Shown one piece after another: positions 63,952 to 64,000 of a DNA stretch of 64,000 nucleotides; position 1 is the stretch's first letter, and the number at the start of each line of letters is the position of its first letter. The position numbers and the translations under genes are program-made. The notes under the pieces are model-generated. The model was not told the origin of the DNA. It worked only from the letters and a program-made list of their open reading frames with translations, and did not search any database. The stretch comes from Aquimarina megaterium XH134 (GTDB lineage: Bacteria; Bacteroidota; Bacteroidia; Flavobacteriales; Flavobacteriaceae). The stretch covers positions 1-64,000 of the forward strand of contig NZ_JACB01000052.1 of the NCBI RefSeq assembly GCF_000520975.1, written 5' to 3'.

Positions 63952-64000
63952 ATGAAAAAAATAACTACCCTTATAGCCTTCTTGATAGCTTTATCCGTAA
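63952..64000 (+). CDS. Start of a secreted protein, cut by the window edge
   Basis: Only the first 16 codons are present. They encode M-K-K-I-T-T-L-I-A-F-L-I-A-L-S-V, a typical signal peptide start. The gene has its own promoter region with the LytTR-like element and a leader inverted repeat, so it is probably a target of the neighbouring LytTR regulator. The function cannot be read. Confidence 0.6.
   Translation, partial: MKKITTLIAFLIALSV

Overview
The window is from an AT-rich Bacteroidota genome, most likely a marine or soil member of Flavobacteriaceae. The evidence is a T9SS C-terminal sorting domain, a PorE-like OmpA/PD40 protein, LytTR regulators, TAnnTTTG-type promoters ahead of der and era, and above all a flexirubin-type (aryl polyene plus dialkylresorcinol) pigment cluster. 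The genus cannot be fixed from sequence alone. No rRNA, tRNA, CRISPR array or intact insertion sequence was found.

Layout. (1) 1-3764 is a sparse, probably accessory region. It holds one GC-rich orphan gene (308-1711) unlike everything else in composition, a small secreted protein, doubtful small ORFs, and several strong inverted repeats. (2) 3765-15482 is a mostly housekeeping and envelope block: the GTPases Der and Era, a choice-of-anchor I lipoprotein, a choice-of-anchor A T9SS cargo protein, an OmpA/PD40/TPR protein, an AGCS alanine or glycine:Na+ symporter, a SpoU-type RNA methyltransferase and a peptidoglycan-binding N-acetylmuramidase. (3) 16071-20631 encodes a small secreted protein followed by a propeller/Y_Y_Y/LytS-type sensor kinase and its LytTR response regulator.

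(4) 20671-53122 is the pigment cluster. A halogenase-like flavoenzyme diverges from a long plus-strand run that starts with a MIO-type tyrosine ammonia-lyase. The inferred scheme is as follows. TAL makes 4-coumarate. The phenylacetate-CoA-ligase-like enzyme activates it. ACPs, ketosynthases, a FabG reductase and three hot-dog proteins extend it to an aryl polyene. DarA and DarB make the dialkylresorcinol. A methyltransferase and the halogenase-like enzyme decorate the ring. Acyltransferases may join or anchor the product. LolA, a lipoprotein, an MMPL pump fusion and an ABC exporter would move it to the outer membrane. Several members are catalytically degenerate partners: a Cys-to-Ser ketosynthase, a short ketosynthase-like protein and two hot-dog proteins without a full catalytic pair. 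This suggests heteromeric enzymes like those of proteobacterial aryl polyene synthesis.

(5) 53367-56951 holds an XRE/DUF4870/beta-lactamase-fold fusion and, on the other strand, a CrtI-like flavoenzyme, separated by a likely bidirectional terminator. (6) 57240-63333 is a signalling locus. It contains a CheY-like regulator, an H-NOX haem protein, a PAS histidine kinase, a FIST-domain protein (the NosP family), a second histidine kinase, an HPt protein and a LytTR regulator. It looks like a nitric-oxide-responsive phosphorelay carrying both known haem NO-sensor families in one operon. A 33-bp element with LytTR-like 21-bp direct-repeat spacing lies ahead of this locus and recurs ahead of a secreted protein that begins at the right edge. 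This locus with its shared operator is the most promising candidate for a little-described system here.
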